The position numbers were made by a program, and so were the translations under genes. This document shows, in pieces, positions 16,662 to 25,230 of a DNA stretch of 64,000 nucleotides. The stretch comes from Polyangiaceae bacterium (GTDB lineage Bacteria; Myxococcota_A; Polyangia; Polyangiales; Polyangiaceae). The DNA lies in assembly GCA_020633205.1 (NCBI GenBank), contig JACKEB010000018.1, positions 299,234 through 363,233 of the forward strand, read 5' to 3'. Within the stretch, counting starts at the first letter, position 1. Each line of letters opens with the position of its first letter. The notes under the pieces were generated by a model. The model made no database searches and had not been told where the DNA came from. It saw only the letters and a list, made by a program, of their open reading frames with translations.

Positions 16662-17768
16662 TCAGCTCAACCCGAGCTCTCGGCTCAACACGCGGGTGAC
16701 GACACGGTCACGGACGGAGTCGCGCCCGAGTAGCTCGCGCAGGCGATCCATTGCTTCGTCGCGCAGATCCGCTGCGTTCGCCGCGACCCGGGTCGCATTG
16801 TAAGCGTTCCAGATCTCGGTGTTCGTGATCTCGAAGTGCGGTGCCTCGAGCATCCACTTGAGCGCGGCGAGGCCGGCCTCCATGGCGAACCATGGTTGCC
16901 TGTCCGCGTAGTCGTGAGCTGCTCTAAGGAGCGTGCGCACATCGGCCTGGCTTTTCTGCACCAGGTCGATCGCCTCTTGGAACAGCTCGGCGTCCTTTGC
17001 AGCGGCGAACCACTTTCCGGGTTCGTCGGGAGTCGTCGCGACCAAGTCTGCCAGGATGCCCTGAGGCCTTCTTCCTGGATACTTCTTTCTTACCACGCGG
17101 AACCAAGCAACGTAGGTCGAGGCCTCGCCCGCCCGCAGCGCGAAGCGGCTATAGGCTTCATCTCGGCGGCCGGCGTCGATCAACACCTTTTCGCAGGCTT
17201 GAGCCACCGCCGTGGGGTTCGTCACCGCCCCGTGGGTTTCGGCATAGCCGACGGCGGCGTCGGGGTCGCCACCAGCGGCGAGGGCGGCCACCCCAAGCAG
17301 GCGTTCTTCCCAGCTCGGGGAGGGCAGCTCATCGAGGGCTTCCAGGAGCTCCGCGTAGCGCTCGGCGGGGAGCAAGCAACGCAGGTACGCCGCGACGAGG
17401 TGGCTCGGCTCCCACTTGCCGTCCAGCTCCTTGCGGATACGATCGGCCCACGTCAAGGCGCTGGGTTTGGTTAGGCAGAAGCGACCCCACTGGAGCCCGA
17501 GCGCGGCCAGGCGCTCCGGGTTCTTGGTGAGCGCGCGATACAGGCGCTCTTGCCACTCCGCGAGTTCATCGCGAGATGGCTTGGAGCGCTTGAGCACCTG
17601 CGGCAACCAGCTCGCGATGCTCGCCAGCACTTCGTCGTACTCGCTGCCTTTGGTTCCGAGCCGCTCGAGCAATCCCAAGCAGCCCATGAACGCCAGCTTC
17701 GGCTCCTTGCGTGCTGCTTGCTTCAGTTCACTGAGTGCAGCTTTGACTTGTTGCGGGGTGGCGGCCAT
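16662..17768 (-). CDS. Conserved-type alpha-helical repeat protein, unknown function
   Basis: 368 aa with no signal peptide or catalytic motif. The whole chain is predicted helical with hairpin-like repeats (LGLLERLGTKGSEYDEVL, LLEALDELPSPSWEERLLGV, ALAAGGDPDAAVGYAET, VLIDAGRRDEAYSRFALRAG), consistent with a TPR/HEAT solenoid used for protein binding. It converges on the sigma-partner gene with only 27 bp between stops. Good codon use and a plausible ATG start support it as a real gene. Confidence 0.75.
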   Translation of the reverse strand: MAATPQQVKAALSELKQAARKEPKLAFMGCLGLLERLGTKGSEYDEVLASIASWLPQVLKRSKPSRDELAEWQERLYRALTKNPERLAALGLQWGRFCLTKPSALTWADRIRKELDGKWEPSHLVAAYLRCLLPAERYAELLEALDELPSPSWEERLLGVAALAAGGDPDAAVGYAETHGAVTNPTAVAQACEKVLIDAGRRDEAYSRFALRAGEASTYVAWFRVVRKKYPGRRPQGILADLVATTPDEPGKWFAAAKDAELFQEAIDLVQKSQADVRTLLRAAHDYADRQPWFAMEAGLAALKWMLEAPHFEITNTEIWNAYNATRVAANAADLRDEAMDRLRELLGRDSVRDRVVTRVLSRELGLS

Positions 17769-18364
17769 CGCGACGGTTGAATCCGGGCTCCTCGAGGAGC
17801 GGACAGACCACCACTACACCAGGACGTTCAGACTGTCTCGACGCGGCGAAACGCCCCGATTTACAAGCTGCGAGAGCAATCGGACGCCCTAAAATCCCGC
17901 CATGTCGCCGATATCTGTATGACTCGTTCGTTCAGCGCCTGTTCAGGTACGGCCTGAAAATCACTCTTCTCATGGTCGGCGCGGGCATCAGCAGGCAGCA
18001 GGGACACACCATTCATAACCGTCTGATGTCTGTTTTTTCGTGGGGGAAGGAGTGCGCGGGCATGTTCGCTGGTGGAACTGGGTTCTACTTTCACGTGGGA
18101 GCGCGTACGTTGGCGAGCAGCCCGAAACCTTGCGGAAAGATCGCGTCCAGCTTGAGACAGAGCGGGACACGCATGAGCATCTCGAGGACGATATATATGC
18201 CGACACGGTTAAGAGCTGTTTCGATCCAGCAAGCCGACGATGGCTCGCCTACTAGAGTAGAGTCGCCTCGCAGCGCGTAGCACATGTCATGCTTCTCGAA
18301 TCATCCCACCCTCTCACCCTCGCGGGGCGCTTAGCTTCGTGGCATTCCGTGGAGGCCTCCCAGC
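17769..18364. other. Gene-poor stretch with weak, unassigned reading frames
   Basis: About 600 bp between two divergent genes. It is visibly AT-richer than its surroundings (for example GACGATATATATGCC at about 18187). A plus-strand frame to 18280 and a minus-strand frame 18091-18285 are both open but neither resembles a known family and they exclude each other. Best read as intergenic DNA or a decayed insert, holding the promoters of the flanking genes. Confidence 0.4.
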
Positions 18365-19231
18365 GTGTCGAACTTTAATTCTACGCGGAAAACTCCTGAG
18401 CCTGAAGCCCCCACGGGGGATCCGGCGTTTGATGAGATCACCGCCGATGACACCATCCCCGCTGGGTTTGCACCCGGAGTGGCCATTAGCGGTCCACCCT
18501 CGAGCGGCGTCGCACCGGCGAGCTGCATGCCCCCGAGCTCCGGAGTCAACCGCTCTGGAGTGCCTCGTGCGCCCTACCAGCGGGATCCCTACGCGCGCAC
18601 GTCGAGCGGCTTGCGCGTCCGCGTCGACACACCGCCCTTGGGGGGCGCGCCGTGGTTCGCTGGCTTGGATGGCCTCGCGAAGCAGAGTGACGGCAGCGAG
18701 CGCGCGCGCCGGATGTTGCGCGAGGAGCTGGCGACGCGCCTCGGGCTGGGGATCGGTAGTCCGGAGCGCGACCGCCTGCTCCGCGTCTCCTCCGGCGGGC
18801 TCAATGTGTCCCCCACGCCATTGCCGGGAGCGGAAGGCAACCTCGAGTGGCTCCTGGTGTGTTTGCTGAGCCAAGACAGCTGTGAGATTGCCCTCGAACG
18901 CGTGTGCGATGTCCCTCCTGCAATTCAGGTGGCCCTCGGCGTACTGGGCGGGCGCGCAATCCACGGTTCGAGTGCAAGCGACGACCAGCCACTGCTGAAC
19001 CCCAGCGAGCGCGTCTACGCAGGGCGGCTCAACGCCTGGCTCGGACTGTACGGGCGCCCTGATCAATTGGACGACCACGCGCCGGAGTCAGCCAGCGCAG
19101 AGACCCTGATCCAGCTCCGCGAGCTAGCGGGTGAGCAGGCGAAGCGGCGACGCATCACGAGCTGCCTCGATTTCATCGGCAACGTGGCGGGCCTGCATAT
19201 CGACCGCGCCGTCAGCCTGCGTATCGAATGA
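18365..19231 (+). CDS. Hypothetical cytoplasmic protein with disordered N-terminus
   Basis: 288 aa from GTG 18365. The first 90 residues are Pro/Ser/Gly-rich and lack secondary structure; residues 95-285 form a compact helical domain (SERARRMLREELATRLGLGI, LEWLLVCLLSQDSCEIALE, LNAWLGLYGRPDQLDDH, LIQLRELAGEQAKRRRITS). No motif I recognise. It ends 28 bp before the LysR gene start. The downstream gene's possible operator begins just after this stop. Confidence 0.65.
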   Translation: MSNFNSTRKTPEPEAPTGDPAFDEITADDTIPAGFAPGVAISGPPSSGVAPASCMPPSSGVNRSGVPRAPYQRDPYARTSSGLRVRVDTPPLGGAPWFAGLDGLAKQSDGSERARRMLREELATRLGLGIGSPERDRLLRVSSGGLNVSPTPLPGAEGNLEWLLVCLLSQDSCEIALERVCDVPPAIQVALGVLGGRAIHGSSASDDQPLLNPSERVYAGRLNAWLGLYGRPDQLDDHAPESASAETLIQLRELAGEQAKRRRITSCLDFIGNVAGLHIDRAVSLRIE

Positions 19232-19238
19232 ACCATGA

Positions 19239-19261
19239 ATCGGGTTACGCTGTAGCCCGAT
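19239..19261. promoter_or_regulatory. Inverted repeat overlapping the LysR start codon (possible autoregulatory site)
   Basis: ATCGGG (19239-19244), 11 bp, CCCGAT (19256-19261). The right arm includes the first two bases of the ATG at 19260. The dyad spacing fits a LysR-type T-N11-A half-site arrangement, and as RNA it would form a hairpin at the start codon. Either autorepression or translational control is possible; not proven. Confidence 0.35.
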
Positions 19262-20159
19262 GTCCAAGAGCCGCCGTCCGGACAGTGAACACACGGAGCA
19301 TCTGGCGAAGGCGGCGACCTTTGTGGCGGTCGTGCGCGCAGGATCACTCGCCGCGGCTGCCAAACAGCTTTCCGTCGGGAAAAGTACGCTGAGTGAGCAA
19401 CTCACCGCTCTGGAAGATGCGCTGGGCGCGCGATTGCTCGAGCGTACGAGCCGTGGTCTGGTCCTCACTCAGGAGGGACAAGTCTTCTTCGAAGGTGCGT
19501 TGAAGAGCCTGTCGGCTTGGGAAGAGGCGTGGTCCCTCGCGGGGCAGCATCAGAAGCGCGTCGCGGGGACGCTGCGCGTCGCGGCGCCGGTCGGCTTCGA
19601 GCAGTTTCTTGCGGGCGTGGTGAAGGTTCTATGCAAAGAGCACCCTGAGCTCGGCTACGATCTCAGCTTCGACGATCGACCGCTGGACCTCGTGGGTGAC
19701 GGTTTCGATATCGGCCTGCGCATGGGCTCGCACCCCTCATCCAGCCTGAGCGTGAAGAAGCTCGGGGAGACTCCCGAGGTGTTCGTCTCAGCGTCGCCGT
19801 CCCCGACCACGCTGGGCGCCCTGCAGAGCGCGGATTGGGTATGCCACTCAGCCTTTCTGCACGCCTACCGCAACGTGCGCCGCGAAGGCGGCGAAGCGCT
19901 GACGCTGACCGCGCCACGGGTGCGCGGCGTAGCGAACTCCACCGAGGGCGCGCTGAGGCTGGTGGAAGTGGGACTTGGGATCGCGTTGATGCCGGAGTTG
20001 CTCGTGCGGGAGCGGATTGCCGATGGGCGCTTGCGCCGGGTGTTTCCCGACCTCGTGGGCCGAAGCATCCCGCTGGTGGCCGTCTATCCCTCCAGACGCC
20101 ACCGCTCGCAGCGCGTCGAGGTCTTCACGCGCGCGGTTGTCCACGCTCTGAAACGCTGA
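19260..20159 (+). CDS. LysR-family transcriptional regulator
   Basis: 299 aa, standard length. N-terminal winged HTH (FVAVVRAGSLAAAAKQLSVG, KSTLSEQLTALEDALGARLL, ERTSRGLVLTQEGQVFFEGA) followed by a periplasmic-binding-protein-like effector domain (GTLRVAAPVGFEQFLAGVV, DLVGDGFDIGLRMG, LRLVEVGLGIALMPELLV). The sequence most resembles the subgroup acting on divergent oxidoreductase genes, but the neighbour downstream is an MBL-fold lipoprotein in the same direction (174 bp away), a possible target. An inverted repeat overlaps its own start codon. Confidence 0.95.
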   Translation: MSKSRRPDSEHTEHLAKAATFVAVVRAGSLAAAAKQLSVGKSTLSEQLTALEDALGARLLERTSRGLVLTQEGQVFFEGALKSLSAWEEAWSLAGQHQKRVAGTLRVAAPVGFEQFLAGVVKVLCKEHPELGYDLSFDDRPLDLVGDGFDIGLRMGSHPSSSLSVKKLGETPEVFVSASPSPTTLGALQSADWVCHSAFLHAYRNVRREGGEALTLTAPRVRGVANSTEGALRLVEVGLGIALMPELLVRERIADGRLRRVFPDLVGRSIPLVAVYPSRRHRSQRVEVFTRAVVHALKR

Positions 20160-20180
20160 TCCTCAGCGCGTTCGCCTGGG

Positions 20181-20197
20181 CCGAACCCTGGGTTCGG
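20181..20197 (+). terminator. Palindrome after the LysR gene, possible terminator or operator
   Basis: CCGAACCC-T-GGGTTCGG, an 8-bp perfect dyad 21 bp after the LysR stop. No T-run follows, so it may be a Rho-type pause hairpin or an operator for the next gene rather than an intrinsic terminator. Confidence 0.35.
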
Positions 20198-20333
20198 GAC
20201 TCAGCGGCTTCTGCTGCCGGCTGGCTATGGCTAGGTTTCTCTCCGTCGCCGGCCGCTGGGTGCCGGCGCTAGCAGTACCTCGGGGAAACGAGGCTGCGTA
20301 GTCGAGGCAGCTTTCGCCTCGGAGGAGTTCGTC

Positions 20334-21284
20334 ATGAAGCTATCGAGTCTTTGCGCCGTTTCGCTATTGCCCCTGTTCGTTGCATGCTCCGGTGTGCCCT
20401 CGGCGCCTGCTACGCCGGACAGCCAGGCAGCGACTGCACCCTCCCCCCCAAAAACCGAGTCAGCCGAGGCGCCTGAGACAGCTCGCGCCCTGGAGCTCGA
20501 GGTCGTGACTTCGCCAGAGGCTGCGGGGGCGGTGAACTCCACCTTGGTGCTTGGAGAGCGCGAGGTGGTCGTCGTGGACGCGCAGTGGACGAAGAGTGGA
20601 GCGAATGCGGTAGCCGACGCCGTGGAGAAGAGTGGCCGCGAGCTGACCTACGTGTTCATCACCCATGCCCACCCGGATCACTACTTCGGCGCAGCTGTTC
20701 TCAAACAACGGTTTCCTTCGGCGCGCATCGTTGCCAGCGCGAGCACGGTAGAACACATTCAGGAGACGGCGGCTGCGAAGGCGCAAGCCCAAGCCGGTAT
20801 GCTCAAGGATGAATTCCCCGGGGAACCGGTGATCCCCGAAGTGCTCGAGGGTGAGCTGAGCGTCGACGGCCAGGTGCTGCCGCTGCTCGAGGGCCTACAA
20901 GGGGACACCCACCCCATCACAGGCGTGAAGGTGCCAGGGGCCAACGCGTTGATCGCTGGAGACGTGGTGTTCTCGAATACCCATGTGTGGACCGCTGACT
21001 CGAGCCACGCGTCTCGGGTCGCTTGGATCAAGCAACTGCAAGAGCTCCAAGGAATGGGCTTCGATCGCATCATCCCGGGGCATCAGGCGTCCGGTGCGCC
21101 GCAGACCTCGGCGGCATTGAAGCAGACCGAGGGCTATCTCGAGCGCTTCGACAGCGAGGTCGCCAAGGCGAAGAAGTCAGCTCCGCTGATCGCGACGATG
21201 AAGGCAAGCTACCCGGAGCTGAAGGCTGAGCTCTTCTTGCAGCTCGGTTCCCAGGTGCAAACCGGCGAACTCAAGTGGCAGTAG
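20334..21284 (+). CDS. MBL-fold metallo-hydrolase lipoprotein
   Basis: 316 aa with lipoprotein signal ending LFVAC (Cys about residue 18) and a disordered Pro/Ala segment. The metallo-beta-lactamase fold is shown by the zinc motif THAHPDHYFG (HxHxDH, residues about 106-115), a later Asp in ALIAGDVVFSNTHVW and His in IIPGHQASG. The four metal sites of the superfamily are in order. It probably hydrolyses a lactone, ester or other small substrate in the periplasm; it is not clearly a beta-lactamase. Good RBS (GGAGG at 20321-20325). Confidence 0.88.
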   Translation: MKLSSLCAVSLLPLFVACSGVPSAPATPDSQAATAPSPPKTESAEAPETARALELEVVTSPEAAGAVNSTLVLGEREVVVVDAQWTKSGANAVADAVEKSGRELTYVFITHAHPDHYFGAAVLKQRFPSARIVASASTVEHIQETAAAKAQAQAGMLKDEFPGEPVIPEVLEGELSVDGQVLPLLEGLQGDTHPITGVKVPGANALIAGDVVFSNTHVWTADSSHASRVAWIKQLQELQGMGFDRIIPGHQASGAPQTSAALKQTEGYLERFDSEVAKAKKSAPLIATMKASYPELKAELFLQLGSQVQTGELKWQ

Positions 21285-21309
21285 CGTGCCCTAATCCTCA
21301 GGGAAAAGA

Positions 21310-21912
21310 CTAGTTGCCCGGGCAGCTCTCGGTCGTGGCTTTCCAGCTCTGCTCCTCGAGTCGATACATCTCGCAGTGGCCATCGACGAAGAGGGACGCG
21401 CGGTCCTTGTCGATGGCCGCAGACTCTGCCTCGCCTACGTCGAATGAATCTCCGAGCGCGGTGACTTTGCGATCAATCAACTGATAGACGAACACTCGAG
21501 TGCGCTTCGAGCCGGGGCCGTTGGGCGGCGAATACTCCTCGCTCACCAGGACGATGGCGACCTGCGTCCCAGTGGCCGAGCTGCCCGTGGCGGCGCTGAC
21601 GAACTTCCAAATGGTCGTGTCATGAAGTCCGCCAAAATCCTCGGAGTACTCGCGATATTCGCTGTATCCATCGCGCAAGGTGCAGAGCCCCGGGATGTAG
21701 GTGTAGTTCTTCCAGTCCACGTCCTCCAGGGAGAGGTAGCGCCGCTCTTCGTCTTCAGCAGAGCCGCCCGGTTCGCTCGCACGCGCCGGGGCTGGCGCGT
21801 CGGCTTCAGCGACTGCAGCGCTCGGAGGTGGCGATTCGGGTGCTATCGGGGCTGCCGTGGGTGGTGGGTGGCTACAGCTCGCGATGCCCAGCGCAATGAC
21901 GGCCCACCTCAT
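21310..21912 (-). CDS. Lipoprotein of unknown function
   Basis: 200 aa. Signal peptide with lipobox (ALGIASC, Cys about residue 13), then a Pro/Ala-rich disordered spacer to residue 50 and a compact acidic domain with DWKNYTYIPGLCTLRDG and GHCEMYRLEEQSWKATTESC; the two or more Cys may pair in the periplasm. No family recognised. Converges on the MBL gene; the downstream gap holds only a short imperfect dyad. Confidence 0.7.
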   Translation of the reverse strand: MRWAVIALGIASCSHPPPTAAPIAPESPPPSAAVAEADAPAPARASEPGGSAEDEERRYLSLEDVDWKNYTYIPGLCTLRDGYSEYREYSEDFGGLHDTTIWKFVSAATGSSATGTQVAIVLVSEEYSPPNGPGSKRTRVFVYQLIDRKVTALGDSFDVGEAESAAIDKDRASLFVDGHCEMYRLEEQSWKATTESCPGN

Positions 21913-21951
21913 GATTGGAGTGTGGGCCGTGGGTCGCGCCGCCGCCAGTCG

Positions 21952-23169
21952 TCAGTTGCCAGCCAGATAGATGGCGTACAGCAGCGCCTTGCCGATGCGC
22001 ATGGCGTGCGGGTTGTAGCAAATGTGCCCCTGGCCCGACGGTGCGTCCACGCCTTGACCGTTCGACGGACAGCCGCTGGTCGAGCGCACTGAGTTGCAGA
22101 TTTCCCAGTAGCCACCGCGGGTGCACCGCGAGCCATTTCCGGGCTCCGTGCTCTCCAGGTCTTCGAGATCGAAGATCACGTCACCGGGGAACGTCTGAAT
22201 CATCCAGGTGCGCGTATTCATCTTCGTCGAATTTTCCGCAGGGACATTGTAGACGAAGGGAGGAGTGACATGCAGGACGCGGACGCCGGCGGCTTTGATG
22301 TCGGCCACTGCGGATTGATAGGCAGTCTGCGCGCCAGCGGCCTTGCCTTCAACGATGTCCGCGTAGCCGAACTTCATGATGGCCACCCGCAGGTTGCCGG
22401 CGTTGTTCAGCGCGAGGCTGCGGAACTCGCTGATCTTGGCGCTGGGGTTGCCATTGCTCGTCGAGAACAGTCCGCCGTTCAGCCCCTGAGCCAGGCTCGT
22501 GCTGCCGCTTGTGCAGTACTCGAAGCGGAAGCCATTGGCCTCGACGCCGTCCTCGAGATCTTGCCCCACGGATTGATGAAGGAAGAAGCTGCGGAACCCG
22601 TTGACCTTCGCCTTCTCCGTCGAGGAGAGCGCGTCCCAAGCCGTGACGCCGTTCACGCCCACGACACCTGGCTGCGTCGAGCCACCACCTGAGCCGCCGT
22701 TGCCGGTGTTGCCCGTGCCGCCGTTGCCCGTGCCGCCCGTGCCGCCGTTGCTGGTGTTGCCCGTGCCGCCGCCACCTGCGTTGCCTGAGCCGCCGTTGCC
22801 AGCGCCGCCGCTTGCGCTACCCGCAGTGCCACCGCTAGCGGTGCTGCCGCCGTTGCCGGTGTTGCCTGAACCGCCGTTGCCGGTATTGCCTGAGCCAGCG
22901 TTGCCGGTGTTGCCTGACCCACCGTCGCCGCCGTTACCCGCGTTGCCAACGCCCGCGGTGTTGCCTGAGCCGCCAAACGCTTCGCTCCCGCCGCTACCGG
23001 TCGCGCCGTTCCCTGCGGAACTGCTTCCCGCGACACCGAACTGCCCCGCGGTGCCGGCTCCCGGAAAGTCTTCGGCGTCTCCCACCTCACCCGTACAGGC
23101 GAGTGCAGTAAGCGAGAGTACGAGCCCAGCACACATTATCCGACGCATAGCGCGGTCACTTAGCGGCAA
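21952..23169 (-). CDS. SGNH-hydrolase-like lipoprotein with Gly/Asn-rich spacer (paralogue 1)
   Basis: 405 aa. Lipobox SLTALAC (Cys about 25), then roughly 150 residues of GSGNTGNGG-type repeats, then a 210-residue domain. That domain has FFLHQSVGQDLEDG (block I-like), VAIMKFGYADIVEG, VLHVTPPFVYNVPAEN and a final GHICYNPHAMRIGKALLYAI with a candidate catalytic His. This is the pattern of uncharacterised SGNH/GDSL-like proteins that keep HQSVG in place of GDS. Likely an anchored carbohydrate or ester hydrolase, substrate unknown. The paralogue lies directly upstream (23321-24316). Confidence 0.8.
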   Translation of the reverse strand: MPLSDRAMRRIMCAGLVLSLTALACTGEVGDAEDFPGAGTAGQFGVAGSSSAGNGATGSGGSEAFGGSGNTAGVGNAGNGGDGGSGNTGNAGSGNTGNGGSGNTGNGGSTASGGTAGSASGGAGNGGSGNAGGGGTGNTSNGGTGGTGNGGTGNTGNGGSGGGSTQPGVVGVNGVTAWDALSSTEKAKVNGFRSFFLHQSVGQDLEDGVEANGFRFEYCTSGSTSLAQGLNGGLFSTSNGNPSAKISEFRSLALNNAGNLRVAIMKFGYADIVEGKAAGAQTAYQSAVADIKAAGVRVLHVTPPFVYNVPAENSTKMNTRTWMIQTFPGDVIFDLEDLESTEPGNGSRCTRGGYWEICNSVRSTSGCPSNGQGVDAPSGQGHICYNPHAMRIGKALLYAIYLAGN

Positions 23170-23254
23170 ACCTCTAGGGCTGCAACGGCGGCGCCCGAGT
23201 TTTCACCAGGGTGCCGCGCGGGCGTGATGAAGTTCACGATTCAGCCTGAACGTA

Positions 23255-23274
23255 GCCGAATGCGCACATTCGGC
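23255..23274 (-). terminator. Perfect hairpin between the two SGNH-like paralogues
   Basis: GCCGAATG-CGCA-CATTCGGC, an 8-bp perfect stem with a 4-nt loop, 46 bp downstream of the stop of the 23321-24316 gene. A strong RNA hairpin but without a following U-run, so possibly a pause or processing signal. Confidence 0.5.
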
Positions 23275-23320
23275 CAGCAGTTCGGGTCGTGGTCGCGCCT
23301 ATCTGTACCCCGGTCCAGCG

Positions 23321-24316
23321 TTACTTGGCGGCTAGGTAGATCGCGTAGAGAAACGCTTTCGAGAGGCGCTGGGCGTGGGGATTGAAGCAGATGTGACCCT
23401 GTCCGGAGGGAGCGTCTACCCCCTGGGATTGGCTTGGACAGCCGCTCGTGGAGCGCACGTTGTCGCAGATTTCCCACGAGCCTCCGCGCTCACAGCGAGA
23501 GTTGTCGTCCGGGTTCGTGCTCTCCACGTCTTCGAGGTCGAAGATGATGTCGTCCTTGAACGTATTCATCATCCAGGTGCGCGTGGCCATCTTCGTGGCA
23601 TTTTCCGCAGGGACATTGTACACGAACGGAGGCGTGACGTGGAGCACGCGGACGCCGGCGGCCTTGATGTCTGCCACTGCGGACTGGTAGGCGGTCTGTG
23701 CGCCTACGGCCTTGCCTTCCACGATGTCGGCGTAGCCGAATTTCATGATCGCGACCCGCAGTCCGCCAGAGGCGTTCGCAAGGGCCATGGAGCGAAACTC
23801 GGCGATCTTGCCTGCGGGGTCGCCGTTGCTGCTCGAGAACAAACCGCCATTCAGTCCCTGCGCCAGATCGGTCGCGCCGCTGGTGCAGTACTCGAAAGAA
23901 AAGCCGTTGGCTTCAGCACCGTCTTCGAGGTCTTGCCCCACGGATTGATGCAGGAAGAACGATGTGTTCGTGGTGACCTTGGCCTTCTCGCCCGCGGGCA
24001 GAGCATCCCAAGCACCCATGCCGTCCATGCCGACGACACCAGGCTGTCCCGGATTGCTTCCTCCGCTGCCTCCGTTGCCCGCGCTCGCCCCGCTGCCGCC
24101 CGCGCCGCTACCTGCTGTGCCTCCACTCGCGGCTGTGCCCCCGCTGCCCCCGTTGTCGCTTCCGCCTTGAGCGCCGGACCCGCCGTTCCCCGAGCCAGCG
24201 TTGGAAGTGCCCGCGCCGCCTCCGGTGCTTTCCGGCGAATTCGCTGGCTGATCGCTGCCACACGCGAGTGTGAGCAGCGGTGTTGCAAGGCATACAGAGA
24301 AGACAAAGCGACGCAT
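23321..24316 (-). CDS. SGNH-hydrolase-like lipoprotein (paralogue 2)
   Basis: 331 aa from ATG 24316 (the frame is open to 24478, but the lipoprotein signal MRRFVFSVCLATPLLTLAC sets the start). A shorter Gly/Ser/Ala spacer (about 80 residues) precedes the catalytic-type domain, which is nearly identical in layout to paralogue 1: FFLHQSVGQDLEDGAEANG, IMKFGYADIVEGKAVGAQT, LHVTPPFVYNVPAENATKM, GHICFNPHAQRLSKAFLY. The pair arose by tandem duplication; the spacer has diverged far more than the domain. Confidence 0.8.
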   Translation of the reverse strand: MRRFVFSVCLATPLLTLACGSDQPANSPESTGGGAGTSNAGSGNGGSGAQGGSDNGGSGGTAASGGTAGSGAGGSGASAGNGGSGGSNPGQPGVVGMDGMGAWDALPAGEKAKVTTNTSFFLHQSVGQDLEDGAEANGFSFEYCTSGATDLAQGLNGGLFSSSNGDPAGKIAEFRSMALANASGGLRVAIMKFGYADIVEGKAVGAQTAYQSAVADIKAAGVRVLHVTPPFVYNVPAENATKMATRTWMMNTFKDDIIFDLEDVESTNPDDNSRCERGGSWEICDNVRSTSGCPSQSQGVDAPSGQGHICFNPHAQRLSKAFLYAIYLAAK

Positions 24317-24411
24317 GCTGGCGGTGTATGCTCGAATCCCAAATCGCGCAACCTTCGCGCCCGTGCGTCGCTGCGTGGACGGCCGCGGGAGCTTCCAAGT
24401 AGCCTGCTGAC

Positions 24412-24996
24412 ATGACGATTCGATACGCGGTGGGGATGGAGTTGGCGTTGCCAGCGCCGGGCGCGGAAGATCGAGCAAACGACCTCAGGTTCGTGGAGGC
24501 GTCACGGACACGCAACTGCGAGACGCTGCTCGCTTCCGTCGTGCACCAGGTCGCTCTCGTCGATGAGTACCAGCTACGCGTCATTCTTCCCTGGGACGCC
24601 CCCGTCGACTGTCCCCACGACATCACTCAGGGCGAGATGCTCTTCTTGGTGGCCGAGGCCCAAGGCGGACCATTGGCGGAAGACGCGGCGCGAGCGGTGA
24701 TCGCTCAGGTCGACGCGCTCGGACGCAGCGGAGAGGTGCCGGATGCGCTTGGTGCGGTGTTCATCGGCCCGATGATGGATGCCACTCGCATGCTCATCCT
24801 CCCTCCGCACTGCACGACGCAGCTCTCCGAAGCCCCGAGCGGCGATCCCTTGAGCGGCGTTGCGTACATCTCGGCGGTGGAGATGCGGAAGCTCGTGTCA
24901 GAGCTAGGCGAACTACCCGAGGTCAAGCACCTGGCCCAGCTGCTCGACTTGGCGATCAAAGAGCATCTTGTTTTATCCGCGCGGATAGAGTGTTAG
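24412..24996 (+). CDS. Hypothetical protein
   Basis: 194 aa, no signal or membrane segment. Mixed alpha/beta composition (ETLLASVVHQVALVDEYQLR, GEMLFLVAEAQGGPLAEDAA, LGAVFIGPMMDATRMLILPP). No recognised motif. The start ATG at 24412 diverges from paralogue 2 with 95 bp between starts, leaving room for two promoters. Confidence 0.6.
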   Translation: MTIRYAVGMELALPAPGAEDRANDLRFVEASRTRNCETLLASVVHQVALVDEYQLRVILPWDAPVDCPHDITQGEMLFLVAEAQGGPLAEDAARAVIAQVDALGRSGEVPDALGAVFIGPMMDATRMLILPPHCTTQLSEAPSGDPLSGVAYISAVEMRKLVSELGELPEVKHLAQLLDLAIKEHLVLSARIEC

Positions 24997-25139
24997 CTAC
25001 TTCAAGAGGACATTGCCGCAGGGCATCAGCGACTACCTGGCGGCGCCCCGGCCACGGAGTTGTTGAACTTCGCGCGCCATACCTCCAAGCGCACCGCGCA
25101 CCCGAGGCGTCCGAGTCAGGCTAGTCGAGCTGCGTGACT

Positions 25140-25160
25140 CCTCACCCCCAAACCTGGAGG
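25140..25160. repeat. Extragenic CCTCACCCCCAAACC motif, copy 2
   Basis: Second copy of the C-rich motif, in the gap between the hypothetical gene ending at 24996 and the tyrosinase. Shares 16 bases with copy 1 at 1901-1920 (CCTCACCCCCAAACCY). Confidence 0.45.
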
Positions 25161-25230
25161 AATCGGCTACCCTGCGCCGGTCTTCAGGGATTGAAGCTTC
25201 GAAGCCATTCGGGGCATGGGGAGAGTGAGT

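Noticed and set aside
22680..23060. Possible CRISPR array
   Set aside because: The repeats are short in-frame Gly/Asn codon repeats inside a lipoprotein gene, without unique spacers of constant length or cas genes.
22601..23227. Pro-rich open frames opposite Gly-rich spacers (also 50786-51454 and 49730-50128)
   Set aside because: Proline runs arise because GGN codons read CCN on the other strand; no start signals.
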